From NCBI RefSeq assembly GCF_947501385.1, contig NZ_CANMVP010000016.1:1-64000 (forward strand): a stretch of 64,000 bases of DNA, written 5' to 3'. The number at the start of each line of letters is the position of its first letter. Within the stretch, counting starts at the first letter, position 1. Origin of the DNA: an uncultured Polaribacter sp. (GTDB taxonomy: Bacteria; Bacteroidota; Bacteroidia; Flavobacteriales; Flavobacteriaceae). Positions 42,350 to 50,563 of this stretch are shown here, one piece after another. Below the pieces are notes generated by a model. That model was not told the DNA's origin. It worked only from the letters and a program-made list of their open reading frames with translations, and made no database searches. Both the position numbers and the translations under genes were made by a program.

Positions 42350-43750
42350 GTGAATATTTCTCAATATACATCAGAATTTAAATACAATTGGAAATTGGCA
42401 GCTCCAGTAATGCTGGGAATGTTAGGACACACTTTTGTGGGTTTTATAGACAATATTATGGTTGGGCAAATAGGAACTGCGGAATTGGCGGCAGTTTCTT
42501 TAGGAAACAGTTTTATGTTTATTGCCATGTCTATTGGTATTGGTTTTTCTACAGCAATTACACCGTTAATTGCAGAAGCAGACTCTTCTAATAATTTACA
42601 ACAAGCAAAATCTACCTACAAACATGGCTTGTTTTTGTGTACCACTTTGGGGCTTTTATTATTCTTATTGGTTTATTTTTCTAAACCTTTAATGTATTTA
42701 ATGCAGCAACCAAAAGAAGTGGTAGCCTTGGCAATTCCGTATTTAGATTTGGTGGCTTTTTCTTTAATTCCGTTAATTATTTTTCAGGCAATCAAACAAT
42801 TTAGCGACGGAATGTCTATGACAAAATACCCAATGTATGCAACCTTAATAGCAAACATTGTAAATGTGATTCTAAATTATATTTTAATTTTCGGAAAATT
42901 GGGGTTTCCAGAAATGGGTATTGTTGGGGCTGCTTATGGTACGCTGGCTTCTAGAATTATGATGGTTATTTATTTATGGACTTTATTAAGATACAAAGAG
43001 CGTTCTGGTAGAATTGTTAAGAATATCAAATTCTTTGTTTTAGACTTTTTAATGATCAAAAGAATTGTCAATTTAGGTTCTTTAAGTGCCATGCAAATGT
43101 TTTTTGAAGTAGCTATTTTTACAGCAGCCATTTGGTTGAGTGGCTTGTTGGGTAAAAATCCACAAGCAGCAAATCAAATTGCTTTAAACCTCTCTTCTAT
43201 GACCTTTATGGTTGCTATGGGATTAAGTGTGGCTTCTATGATTAGATTAGGCAACCAAAAAGGATTGCAGAATTACAAAGAGTTGCGCAGAATTGCGTTT
43301 TCCATCTTTCTTTTAGGCGTTTTATTAGCAACTTTTTTTGCGTTACTTTTCTTTATTTTTCATAAAAGCTTACCAAATTTGTATGTAGACCTAAACGATG
43401 CTGAAAATTATGTAGATAATATGGAAGTAATAAGTATCGCTTCCAATTTATTACTAGCGGCTGCTTTTTTTCAAATTTCAGACAGTATTCAAGTGGTTGT
43501 TTTGGGAGCTTTAAGAGGTTTGCAAGATGTGAAAGTTCCTACTATATTAACCTTTATTTCTTATTGGGTAGTTGGTTTTCCTGTTTCTTATTACTTCGGA
43601 AAAGAAGAAATGTATGGTAGTTTCGGAATTTGGCTAGGTTTATTAGCAGGTTTAACAACAGCATCCATTTTATTATTCATTCGATTTAATTCATTAACTT
43701 TAAAATTGATTAAAGAGAAACAAAACAAACCAATTATACAAGGCGTTTAA
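42350..43750 (+). CDS. MATE-family multidrug/sodium exporter
   Basis: A 466-residue inner-membrane antiporter with 12 predicted helices, of the NorM/DinF-type MATE family. Typical segments are WKLAAPVMLGMLGHTFVGFIDNIMVGQIG at the start, SLGNSFMFIAMSIGIGFSTAITPLIAEA, and LGALRGLQDVKVPTILTFISYWVVGFPVSYYF in the second half. The start is a GTG at 42350. A probable promoter box, TATCTTCG, is at 42318-42325. Substrate cannot be predicted; such proteins export cationic drugs or metabolites with Na+ or H+. It is probably cotranscribed with the small acidic gene 24 bp downstream. Confidence 0.92.
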   Translation: MNISQYTSEFKYNWKLAAPVMLGMLGHTFVGFIDNIMVGQIGTAELAAVSLGNSFMFIAMSIGIGFSTAITPLIAEADSSNNLQQAKSTYKHGLFLCTTLGLLLFLLVYFSKPLMYLMQQPKEVVALAIPYLDLVAFSLIPLIIFQAIKQFSDGMSMTKYPMYATLIANIVNVILNYILIFGKLGFPEMGIVGAAYGTLASRIMMVIYLWTLLRYKERSGRIVKNIKFFVLDFLMIKRIVNLGSLSAMQMFFEVAIFTAAIWLSGLLGKNPQAANQIALNLSSMTFMVAMGLSVASMIRLGNQKGLQNYKELRRIAFSIFLLGVLLATFFALLFFIFHKSLPNLYVDLNDAENYVDNMEVISIASNLLLAAAFFQISDSIQVVVLGALRGLQDVKVPTILTFISYWVVGFPVSYYFGKEEMYGSFGIWLGLLAGLTTASILLFIRFNSLTLKLIKEKQNKPIIQGV

Positions 43751-43774
43751 ACGCTTGCAAAAACAATAAAATAT

Positions 43775-43999
43775 ATGGAATTACCAAAATTTTTACTAGC
43801 AGACAATAGCAATTTTCCTGAAGACATCTTTGTATTACATACAGAATTCCCACGTTTTGTGATTAATTTAAAAGATGATGATATTGAATGGTTCGAAGAT
43901 TTAACAGGTGAAAATGAAGAAGATATTGCCACAGAGTTAGCCGATTTAATGGACAAAGCGGGTACCTTTTACGACGAGGAAATGAAACAATATGAGTAA
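43775..43999 (+). CDS. small acidic conserved hypothetical protein
   Basis: A 74-residue cytoplasmic protein with 23 Asp/Glu residues and no Cys. The middle reads VINLKDDDIEWFEDLTGENEED. The compact opening MELPKFLLADNSNFPEDIFVLHTEFPRF resembles a small uncharacterised Flavobacteriia protein that I know only as hypothetical. It follows the MATE gene by 24 bp and is closed by a strong terminator. The function is unknown. Confidence 0.75.
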   Translation: MELPKFLLADNSNFPEDIFVLHTEFPRFVINLKDDDIEWFEDLTGENEEDIATELADLMDKAGTFYDEEMKQYE

Positions 44000-44021
44000 T
44001 CAAAATAGCATTTAAAAACAT

Positions 44022-44057
44022 AAAAAACCTCACATTTAGAAAAATGTGAGGTTTTTT
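44022..44057. terminator. strong bidirectional terminator
   Basis: A perfect 16-bp stem (44022-44037 with 44042-44057), AGAA loop, A-run and T-run ends, between the small acidic gene and the OmpH/Skp gene, which converge. Confidence 0.9.
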
Positions 44058-44077
44058 ATGTTTTTATTATTTTCTAG

Positions 44078-44596
44078 TTACTTCTTAGGCTCAGGAATTA
44101 CAATTCCTAATTTTTGAATCACTAATTCTGTAATATCGAATTTCGAATCTATATATGCAAACTGATTTCCTGTGGTGGTAAAAACTTGCGTATACCCATT
44201 TGCTTTAGAAATTTCAGAAATTGCTTCGTTTAATTTTTTATAGAGAGGGCGCATTAATTCATCTCTTTTAAGACTCATTAACGTATTTCCATTCTGTTGG
44301 TACTTTTTAATATCTTGCTCTAAAGCAGCCAATTCTTTTTGAATGGTTTTTTTCTCTAAAGCACCCATTTCTTTCTCTTTCTTTTTATAGTCTTCTAACT
44401 TCAATTTAAAATCTTCAACTTTAATGGTGAATGAAGAATCTAATTTTGCGCCATAGGTTTGAGACATTTTTAAAACTATTTGAGCTTCTGGCATAACATT
44501 TATAATATAATCGCTATCTACTGTACCAACCTTAGTTTGTGCTACAGCAATAGTGCTTATAAAAGCAATGAATAATAGTGTAATTTTTGATTTCAT
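44078..44596 (-). CDS. OmpH/Skp-family periplasmic chaperone
   Basis: A 172-residue periplasmic chaperone for outer-membrane proteins. The signal peptide is MKSKITLLFIAFISTIAVAQ. KVGTVDSDYIINVMPEAQIVLK starts the small beta-body, a long charged coiled coil (about 50-120; KLEDYKKKEKEMGALEKKTIQKELAALEQDIKKYQ) forms the tentacles, and YTQVFTTTGNQFAYIDSKFDITELV ends the body, as in Skp. It has the best promoter in the window and is monocistronic. Confidence 0.92.
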   Translation of the reverse strand: MKSKITLLFIAFISTIAVAQTKVGTVDSDYIINVMPEAQIVLKMSQTYGAKLDSSFTIKVEDFKLKLEDYKKKEKEMGALEKKTIQKELAALEQDIKKYQQNGNTLMSLKRDELMRPLYKKLNEAISEISKANGYTQVFTTTGNQFAYIDSKFDITELVIQKLGIVIPEPKK

Positions 44597-44614
44597 GATT
44601 TGTTTTTAGTCTTA

Positions 44615-44644
44615 CAAAGATATAAAAGCGAAAGATTTCGCCAA
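44615..44644 (-). promoter_or_regulatory. promoter of the OmpH/Skp gene (TTG-N19-TAnnTTTG)
   Basis: On the minus strand TTG (44644-44642) is followed after exactly 19 nt by TATCTTTG (44622-44615). Transcription should start near 44608, 12 nt before the ATG. Confidence 0.75.
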
Positions 44645-44690
44645 ATGGAACCGTCATAAAAAAAGTTAAATTTTATAAATGGTACTTATT

Positions 44691-45953
44691 TTAGATCCCC
44701 TCTAGTCGTTTTAAGTCGTTTTTATTGGAAATACTTTTCTGAGCGTCTGCTAAAATATTTTCAATTTCTTTACTAATATTTTTTTTCTTCTCATTATCCG
44801 TGGTTTTCTTTTTTAAATCTTTTAAGAAAAGCAGCATTTTTTTGACTAAAATAACATCATGCTTACAATACGTTCTTAAAGAAGCCATTACAGTATATAG
44901 TAAATCTTCGAATGGTATGATATTTAATAATATCATACAGGTGTCATCTACATAAATATAGTCTTTTTCTTCTTTTCGAATTCTTAATTTAAACAATTTG
45001 TGCAAATAATCTATAGCATTCATTGCTGTTCCAGGATCATTTATTCCTGGAGACATTGCTTTTAGCGCAATTTCTTTTAAGTGTTTAAAGGCAATTAGAT
45101 AATTATCATCTATAAATTCATCCTTAGAAAAATCGAAAGCATTAAAAATCTTTTCTACAATTTCATCATCTAATTTTTTTTCTGTTTTAAATAACATTTC
45201 ATTCTCATAACAAAGTGTTCCTTTTTTAGAAACAATTTCTATTTTACAGCTATTTTTAGTAGCAATTTCTTTTAAAATTTTAATAGAAATATCTTGAAAA
45301 TAGCCTGTTTCTTTAGATTTGAATACATGCCAGTTAGACGTGTCTGGAAAATTAAAATCTCTCTCTTCTTCCAGTTTTAGAAGTGTATTAATTTTATTTT
45401 TTGCAACATTTGTAATTCTGTTCATAATAAAATCTATCTGAATTTCCTGAGATATAGAATGAATAAAATAGATAAAAGCTCCTAAAGAAAATACCATAAA
45501 AATAATACTTAACAGTACAGAAAAACCTGGTAATTGATATTTATTACCTGTAGGTTCTATAAAAACAAGTATAAAAATACAATACAAAATGGTTGCAATA
45601 TAAATACCTAGAATTATTTGGTGCTTTCTATTTGAGATTAAACCTGGTAACAATCTTGGTGAAAAATTACTAGAAGCTTGGTTTAATAAAATCATTACCA
45701 TAGAGAAACTAAACACCATAATAGAAATTAAACCCGCTATAAATGTGGTGAGAATATTTCTTGCAGTTTCAATATTATTGATGACCAACTCTGGTAAAAA
45801 GTCAATAAGATACTTAGAGATTCCTTTATTTTCTGCATACATCATTGTGTATGCGAATAAGCAACCTGCAAAAGAAATAATCGATGGAAAAAAGGCTATT
45901 TTGTCTTTTAAGTGATAAATTTTTCTAAAAAAAAGTGTTAATTTATCTTTCAT
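44691..45953 (-). CDS. DUF2254 family membrane protein
   Basis: A 420-residue inner-membrane protein of unknown function. Four N-terminal transmembrane helices (about 18-170) include the DUF2254 hallmark LISIMVFSFSMVMILLNQASSNFSPRLLPGL. The soluble half contains LKEIALKAMSPGINDPGTAMNAIDYL, the second hallmark of the family, followed by a Lys-rich helical end. Its start overlaps the end of miaA by 4 bp (ATGA), so it is the third gene of a channel-miaA-DUF2254 operon. The family is often near channels, but no activity is known. Confidence 0.88.
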   Translation of the reverse strand: MKDKLTLFFRKIYHLKDKIAFFPSIISFAGCLFAYTMMYAENKGISKYLIDFLPELVINNIETARNILTTFIAGLISIMVFSFSMVMILLNQASSNFSPRLLPGLISNRKHQIILGIYIATILYCIFILVFIEPTGNKYQLPGFSVLLSIIFMVFSLGAFIYFIHSISQEIQIDFIMNRITNVAKNKINTLLKLEEERDFNFPDTSNWHVFKSKETGYFQDISIKILKEIATKNSCKIEIVSKKGTLCYENEMLFKTEKKLDDEIVEKIFNAFDFSKDEFIDDNYLIAFKHLKEIALKAMSPGINDPGTAMNAIDYLHKLFKLRIRKEEKDYIYVDDTCMILLNIIPFEDLLYTVMASLRTYCKHDVILVKKMLLFLKDLKKKTTDNEKKKNISKEIENILADAQKSISNKNDLKRLEGI

Positions 45954-46858
45954 AAGTTGTTTTTAATATCTTCAATAATGCGTTCAATATCAGTTTTATA
46001 ATCAAACCAAATAATTTCTTTATCTCGTTTAAACCAGGTTAATTGTCTTTTGGCAAAACGCCTTGTATTTTTTTTAATCTCAGAAATGGCAAATTCTTTT
46101 GTAAAATCGCCATCAAAATAAGCAAATAATTCTCTATAACCAACGGTTTGTAGCGCATTCAAGTCTTTATGAAGGTGTAAACTTTTTGCCTCTTCAACCA
46201 ATCCATTCGCAATCATGTTATCTACGCGCTTGTTAATTCTGTTGTAAATGATTTCTCTATCTGCATTCAAACCAATTTTTAGAACGTTAAAATTTCTAGG
46301 TTTTTTGGGTTTGTTTTTAAAGGTAGAATAGGCAATGCCCGAACCAATGCAAACTTCTAAAGCTCTAATCAATCGTTTTGGATTGTCTAATTCAATAGTA
46401 TGATAGGTTTCTAAATCTAATTCTTTTAGTTGTTTTTGAAGCGATTCAATTCCTTCTTTTTCAAACAGGATAGTCAGTTTTTTACGAATCTCAGGAGCTA
46501 CTTCAGGAAAATAATCCAGGCCTTTTAATACCGCATCTACGTACAAACCACTACCACCCACCATAATTTGAATTGGATTTTCTTTAAAAAGTGTATCTAA
46601 TTTAGCCAATGCATCTCTTTCAAAAGCACCCACATTATAATCTTCAAAAATACTTCTGTTTTGTATAAAATGGTGCTTTGCAGCGGCTAATTCCTCAGGT
46701 TCTGGGACCGCAGTACCGATGGTCATTTCTTTATAAAACTGTCTAGAATCACAAGAAATAATACTTGCATTATACGCTTTTGCAAGTGCTATGCTTAAGG
46801 CTGTTTTTCCAATTGCAGTAGGGCCAACAATAGTAATTAAGGTGTTTTTTGAATTCAT
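45950..46858 (-). CDS. miaA: tRNA dimethylallyltransferase
   Basis: Adds the dimethylallyl group to A37 of tRNAs reading UNN codons. The 302 residues show the P-loop GPTAIGKTALSIALA (12-26), DSRQFYKEMTIGTAVP, the GGSGLYVDAVLKGLD segment and the RFAKRQLTWFKRD C-terminus. Length is normal. Its ATG overlaps the stop of the upstream channel gene by one base (TAATG) and it overlaps the DUF2254 gene by 4 bp. It uses the product of idi, encoded 19 kb away. Confidence 0.97.
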   Translation of the reverse strand: MNSKNTLITIVGPTAIGKTALSIALAKAYNASIISCDSRQFYKEMTIGTAVPEPEELAAAKHHFIQNRSIFEDYNVGAFERDALAKLDTLFKENPIQIMVGGSGLYVDAVLKGLDYFPEVAPEIRKKLTILFEKEGIESLQKQLKELDLETYHTIELDNPKRLIRALEVCIGSGIAYSTFKNKPKKPRNFNVLKIGLNADREIIYNRINKRVDNMIANGLVEEAKSLHLHKDLNALQTVGYRELFAYFDGDFTKEFAISEIKKNTRRFAKRQLTWFKRDKEIIWFDYKTDIERIIEDIKNNL

Positions 46859-47685
46859 TATTCGTTTAAGATACTACCACAGTTGTAACAAAACGTAGCA
46901 TTTTTTGCGTGTTTTTCTTTTAAACAAGTAGGGCAAGATTGTGTATTTGTGTCTGGAACCATATCATTTTTTGTCATTTCAGAACTTACAATACCTGTAG
47001 GAATTGCAATGATAGAATATCCAAGAATCATTATAACACTTGCAATTAATTGACCTAAAGGTGTCTGGGGTGCAATATCACCAAAACCAACCGTTGTTAA
47101 AGTCACAATTGCCCAGTAAATACTTTTAGGAATATTTGTAAAACCGTTTTCTTCACCTTCTATCATATACATTACCGTTCCTAAAATGACACAAATAATC
47201 ACTACAAAAAATAAGAAAACTGCAATTTTAGCTTTGCTAGCTTTTAAAGCTAATAATAATTTATTAGAAGCACCTATATACCTACCTAATTTTAATATTC
47301 TAAAAACTCTTAGCAGTCTCAAAGCTCTAAAAGCAACCAAACTTTGAGAACCTACAAATATCAAAGCAAGGTATTTGGGTATCGTAGACAGGAAATCTAT
47401 GACTCCATAAAAACTTAAAACATATTTAAATGGTTTGTTTATAGAAACAATGCGTAAAATATATTCAATTGTAAAAAAAATCGTGATAATCCATTCTCCG
47501 ATATTTAATAGATCATGGTACTTAGTATCAAAACTTTCTATACTTTCTAGCATTACCAGCAAAATACTTGCTATAATGATAATTAGTAAGACAATGTCAA
47601 ATAATTTACCTTCTTTGGTATCTGCCTCATAGATAATTTCATGAAGTCTTAGTTTCCAAGAAGGTTTGTTTTTAGAAGTACTCAA
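46858..47685 (-). CDS. voltage-gated-type potassium channel with C-terminal zinc ribbon
   Basis: A 275-residue six-helix ion channel. The voltage-sensor helix S4 is visible as RALRLLRVFRILKLGRYIG, and the pore has the K+ filter TTVGFGD. S1-S3 occupy about 25-110. After S6 the C-terminal tail ends in a four-Cys zinc ribbon, Cys251, Cys254, Cys266 and Cys269. The start is a TTG at 47685 (no ATG fits). The gene leads a tightly coupled operon with miaA and the DUF2254 protein. Physiological role is probably membrane potential or K+ control; the ribbon's role is unknown. Confidence 0.9.
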   Translation of the reverse strand: MSTSKNKPSWKLRLHEIIYEADTKEGKLFDIVLLIIIIASILLVMLESIESFDTKYHDLLNIGEWIITIFFTIEYILRIVSINKPFKYVLSFYGVIDFLSTIPKYLALIFVGSQSLVAFRALRLLRVFRILKLGRYIGASNKLLLALKASKAKIAVFLFFVVIICVILGTVMYMIEGEENGFTNIPKSIYWAIVTLTTVGFGDIAPQTPLGQLIASVIMILGYSIIAIPTGIVSSEMTKNDMVPDTNTQSCPTCLKEKHAKNATFCYNCGSILNE

Positions 47686-47874
47686 AATTTAGCTTATTTT
47701 CTATTACAATACTACAATTATTTACTGAATTTAAAAATTTTTACTTCTCTTTTTATCAGTATTCATAAGGGTTTTTAAATAAAGTAAAAAAAAGCACCTT
47801 TTTTAAAACCGTATGCGAATTCTTCTCGTAAGTATACATGAGATTCAATTAAATATAAACTAAAAACTCACAAA

Positions 47875-48534
47875 ATGAAAAAAAGTAAAATTTTATTAGG
47901 AACTGTAATTGTTGCAATTATCGGTTTAATTACAATTGCGGCAGATCATATTGATGCGCCTTCAACAACAGGAACTTCTGCAGACATTACAGATTTCTAC
48001 GCTTTTCAAGGAGAAGATACAGATAATTTGGTATTTGTGGCAAGCGTTCAAGGTTTGTTAAGTCCTACAGCAACAGGAACGGCATCTTTTGATGAAAATG
48101 TTTTGGTAGAATTTAATATCGACACAAATGGTGACAATGTTGAAGATTTGGTAATACAAGCAATACCAAGAGATGGTAAAATGTATTTCTTTGGTCCAGT
48201 AGGTCCATCGTCTACCGGAAAAAACAGTAGTATTTCAACCATGTCTTCTATTACAGGTGAGGTTGCGATTACACCTTATGGAAACACTGCTATAACAGCA
48301 ACAAATAGCGCAGGAATGAAAATGTTTGCAGGACCAAGAGATGATCCTTTCTTTATGGATTTTGCGAGATATACTGATATCGTTGTGAATGGAACAGAAA
48401 CTTCTTTTAGAACAGAGGGTCAAGATACATTTGCAGGCTCTAATGTATTATCTATCGTAGTAGAAGTTCCTAAAAGTATGGTAGGTACTTCAGGTACAAT
48501 CAATACTTGGGTAGAAGCAAAAGTAAAACAATAA
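47875..48534 (+). CDS. DUF4331 protein, N-terminal half
   Basis: A 219-residue exported protein. After a signal peptide (GLITIAADH) it matches the first half of DUF4331: ADHIDAPSTTGTSADITDFYAFQG, then NVLVEFNIDTNGDNVEDLVIQ and FAGPRDDPFFMDFARYTD, ending with LSIVVEVPKSM. In most bacteria these parts are joined in one protein of about 450 residues to the segments found in the next gene. The function is unknown. It starts a plus-strand group with a second DUF4331 half, a TPR lipoprotein and a TonB receptor. Confidence 0.85.
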   Translation: MKKSKILLGTVIVAIIGLITIAADHIDAPSTTGTSADITDFYAFQGEDTDNLVFVASVQGLLSPTATGTASFDENVLVEFNIDTNGDNVEDLVIQAIPRDGKMYFFGPVGPSSTGKNSSISTMSSITGEVAITPYGNTAITATNSAGMKMFAGPRDDPFFMDFARYTDIVVNGTETSFRTEGQDTFAGSNVLSIVVEVPKSMVGTSGTINTWVEAKVKQ

Positions 48535-48559
48535 TAAACGAACTAAAAAACAACATATC

Positions 48560-49120
48560 ATGAAAAACAATTTTATAAAATACACAGCAGCATTTTTAAT
48601 GGCATCATTTACATTGATGAGCTGTAATAATAAAGACAATGATTTAGAAGTAACAGCAATGGTAGATTTTTCGGGAACTTTTGTTATGAAAGATCAAATG
48701 GGAAGACCCGCAGTAAATACGGTTTTTGTTTCTTCAGGTAAGAAAGATGAATTCAATGCAACCATTCCTTCTGAACAGAATGCCAAATTTCAATCGATGT
48801 TTGAAGCAAATTTAAAAGGATTAAGTCCTGCTTTTGCAAATTCAGGAGATAAAAATGCTTTAGGACAAGATGCAGCAGCCTTTACTGGTTTATTAGCAAC
48901 GGACGTTTTAAACGTTACTTTAGATGGTAAAACCACTTTTTATGACGGTACAAATGTGTTAACAGGTAGAGCTTTGGCAGATGATGTAATTACTGTAGAG
49001 TTATTATTAATTTTTGGAGGAGAAGATTTTAAAGAAAATCCAACTTTATCGGATGATAATGTAGATGGAAATGACAAAGATTTTTTAACAAGCTTTCCAT
49101 ATTTAGCTTCACCTTGGTAG
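48560..49120 (+). CDS. DUF4331-like lipoprotein, C-terminal half
   Basis: A 186-residue lipoprotein (signal peptide ending in LMSC, Cys22). MKDQMGRPAVNTVFVSSGKKDEFNA and the terminal TGRALADDVITVELLLI and NDKDFLTSFPYLASPW correspond to the C-terminal half of DUF4331 proteins, so the domain is divided between this and the preceding gene, 25 bp apart. It is acidic and likely on the outer membrane or surface. Two hairpins follow it, so the transcript may partly end before the TPR gene. Confidence 0.78.
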   Translation: MKNNFIKYTAAFLMASFTLMSCNNKDNDLEVTAMVDFSGTFVMKDQMGRPAVNTVFVSSGKKDEFNATIPSEQNAKFQSMFEANLKGLSPAFANSGDKNALGQDAAAFTGLLATDVLNVTLDGKTTFYDGTNVLTGRALADDVITVELLLIFGGEDFKENPTLSDDNVDGNDKDFLTSFPYLASPW

Positions 49121-49133
49121 AAGTTTTTTAAAT

Positions 49134-49163
49134 CTGGTACACGTTTGGGGGAATGTGTGCCAG
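49134..49163 (+). terminator. first of two hairpins after the DUF4331 pair
   Basis: CTGGTACAC (49134-49142) pairs with GTGTGCCAG (49155-49163), one G-U. No T-run follows closely, so it could be an mRNA processing or stability structure. Confidence 0.4.
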
Positions 49164-49187
49164 TTTAAAATAAAAATTACCCTTTGT

Positions 49188-49225
49188 AAACTTGGTGTAA
49201 AACCTCTATAAATTACACCAAGTTT
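49188..49225 (+). terminator. second hairpin after the DUF4331 pair, with T-run
   Basis: AAACTTGGTGTAA (49188-49200) pairs perfectly with TTACACCAAGTTT (49213-49225). It has the form of an intrinsic terminator and lies 25 bp before the TPR gene. Confidence 0.6.
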
Positions 49226-49250
49226 TCTACTAACTTTTAAAACACAAACA

Positions 49251-50540
49251 ATGAAATACTTCCAACTTATTTTAGTATGTGTAACTTTTACAATAGCAAC
49301 AAGTTGCAACACAAAACCAAACACCCAAATAACGAATACGAATGATTATAACGTTTATTTAAATAGCGTAAAAAACGAATCTTTAGAACAAGTAAAATTA
49401 GATTTTAATTTTTGGGAGCAAAAGTTAAAAAACACGCCAGATCAATATCCTTACAATGCAAAATTTGCATGTGCAAATACTGCTATTTTTAAATTAACAG
49501 GAGAAATAGCTTCGCTTAAAAATGCTGAAAAAAACTTAATATTCGCAAATGAAAAAACAAAATATAACAACGCAGGCTATTTAAGGAGTTTGTCTAGAAA
49601 TTATATTTCTCAACACAGATTTAAAGAAGCGTTGGCATTGCTTCAAAAAGCTGAAATAAATGGTGAAAATTTAGAACAAACGCAATTGATGCTGATTGAT
49701 GTTTATTTAGAACTAGGAAACTTAGAAGCAACAGAACATTACTTATCTAAAGTTAAAAACTTTAAAAGCTTCGATTACTTAATTAGAATTTCTAAATTCA
49801 ACGATCATATGGGCAATTTAGATAAAGCCATTCAATATTTAGAAGCTTCTTTAGCAATTGCAAAATCTTCTAATAACAAAGCCTTAATTCAATGGAATTA
49901 TACAAACCTTGCCGATTATTATGGCCATGCAGGAAGAATAGAAGACTCTTATAATGCGTATTTAAAAGCATTAGCACTAAATCCTAATGATAGCTATGCA
50001 AAAAAAGGAATTGCTTGGATCGTCTATTCTTATGAAAGAAACCCTGAAGAAGCATTGCGAATTTTAGACGCAGTTACCAAAGAAAATATAGCGCCAGATT
50101 ATCATTTATTAAAAGCAGAAATTTTAGGTTTTATAGGAAATAATAATCAAAAAGAAAGACAAATAGCAAAATATTTAACAAAAGTATCTGATTCAAATTA
50201 TGGGGTAATGTATCATAAATACGACGTTTTATTACATGCAGATAATAATAGCAAGAAAGCATTAACAATCGCAGTACAAGAGGTTTCAGAAAGACCAACA
50301 GCGCAATCTTATGATTTATTGGCTTGGTCTTACTTTAAAAACGGGCAAAAAGAAAAAGCGTTAGAAATTGTAGAAAGGTACGTAATTAATAAAACTTTTG
50401 AACCTGAAGCATTATTACACACCGCTTATATTTTAAAAGCGAATGGTAGCGTAGAGGAGGCTATGAAATTAAAAAAGGAATTGATAGAAAGTATTTACGA
50501 ATTGGGTCCTCTAGCAGAAAAAGACATTAAAAATATTTAA
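49251..50540 (+). CDS. tetratricopeptide-repeat lipoprotein
   Basis: A 429-residue lipoprotein; the signal peptide ends in ATSC with Cys19. Nearly all the rest is helical with about eight TPR-like repeats; the clearest are NYTNLADYYGHAGRIEDSYNAYLKALALNPND (about 220-250) and YDLLAWSYFKNGQKEKALEIVERYV. It lies between the DUF4331 pair and a TonB receptor on the same strand, 23 bp from the latter, so it is likely a protein-protein scaffold for that system. No enzymatic domain is seen. Confidence 0.82.
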   Translation: MKYFQLILVCVTFTIATSCNTKPNTQITNTNDYNVYLNSVKNESLEQVKLDFNFWEQKLKNTPDQYPYNAKFACANTAIFKLTGEIASLKNAEKNLIFANEKTKYNNAGYLRSLSRNYISQHRFKEALALLQKAEINGENLEQTQLMLIDVYLELGNLEATEHYLSKVKNFKSFDYLIRISKFNDHMGNLDKAIQYLEASLAIAKSSNNKALIQWNYTNLADYYGHAGRIEDSYNAYLKALALNPNDSYAKKGIAWIVYSYERNPEEALRILDAVTKENIAPDYHLLKAEILGFIGNNNQKERQIAKYLTKVSDSNYGVMYHKYDVLLHADNNSKKALTIAVQEVSERPTAQSYDLLAWSYFKNGQKEKALEIVERYVINKTFEPEALLHTAYILKANGSVEEAMKLKKELIESIYELGPLAEKDIKNI

Positions 50541-50563
50541 ATTTGCTAGTTAAATAATAAAAT

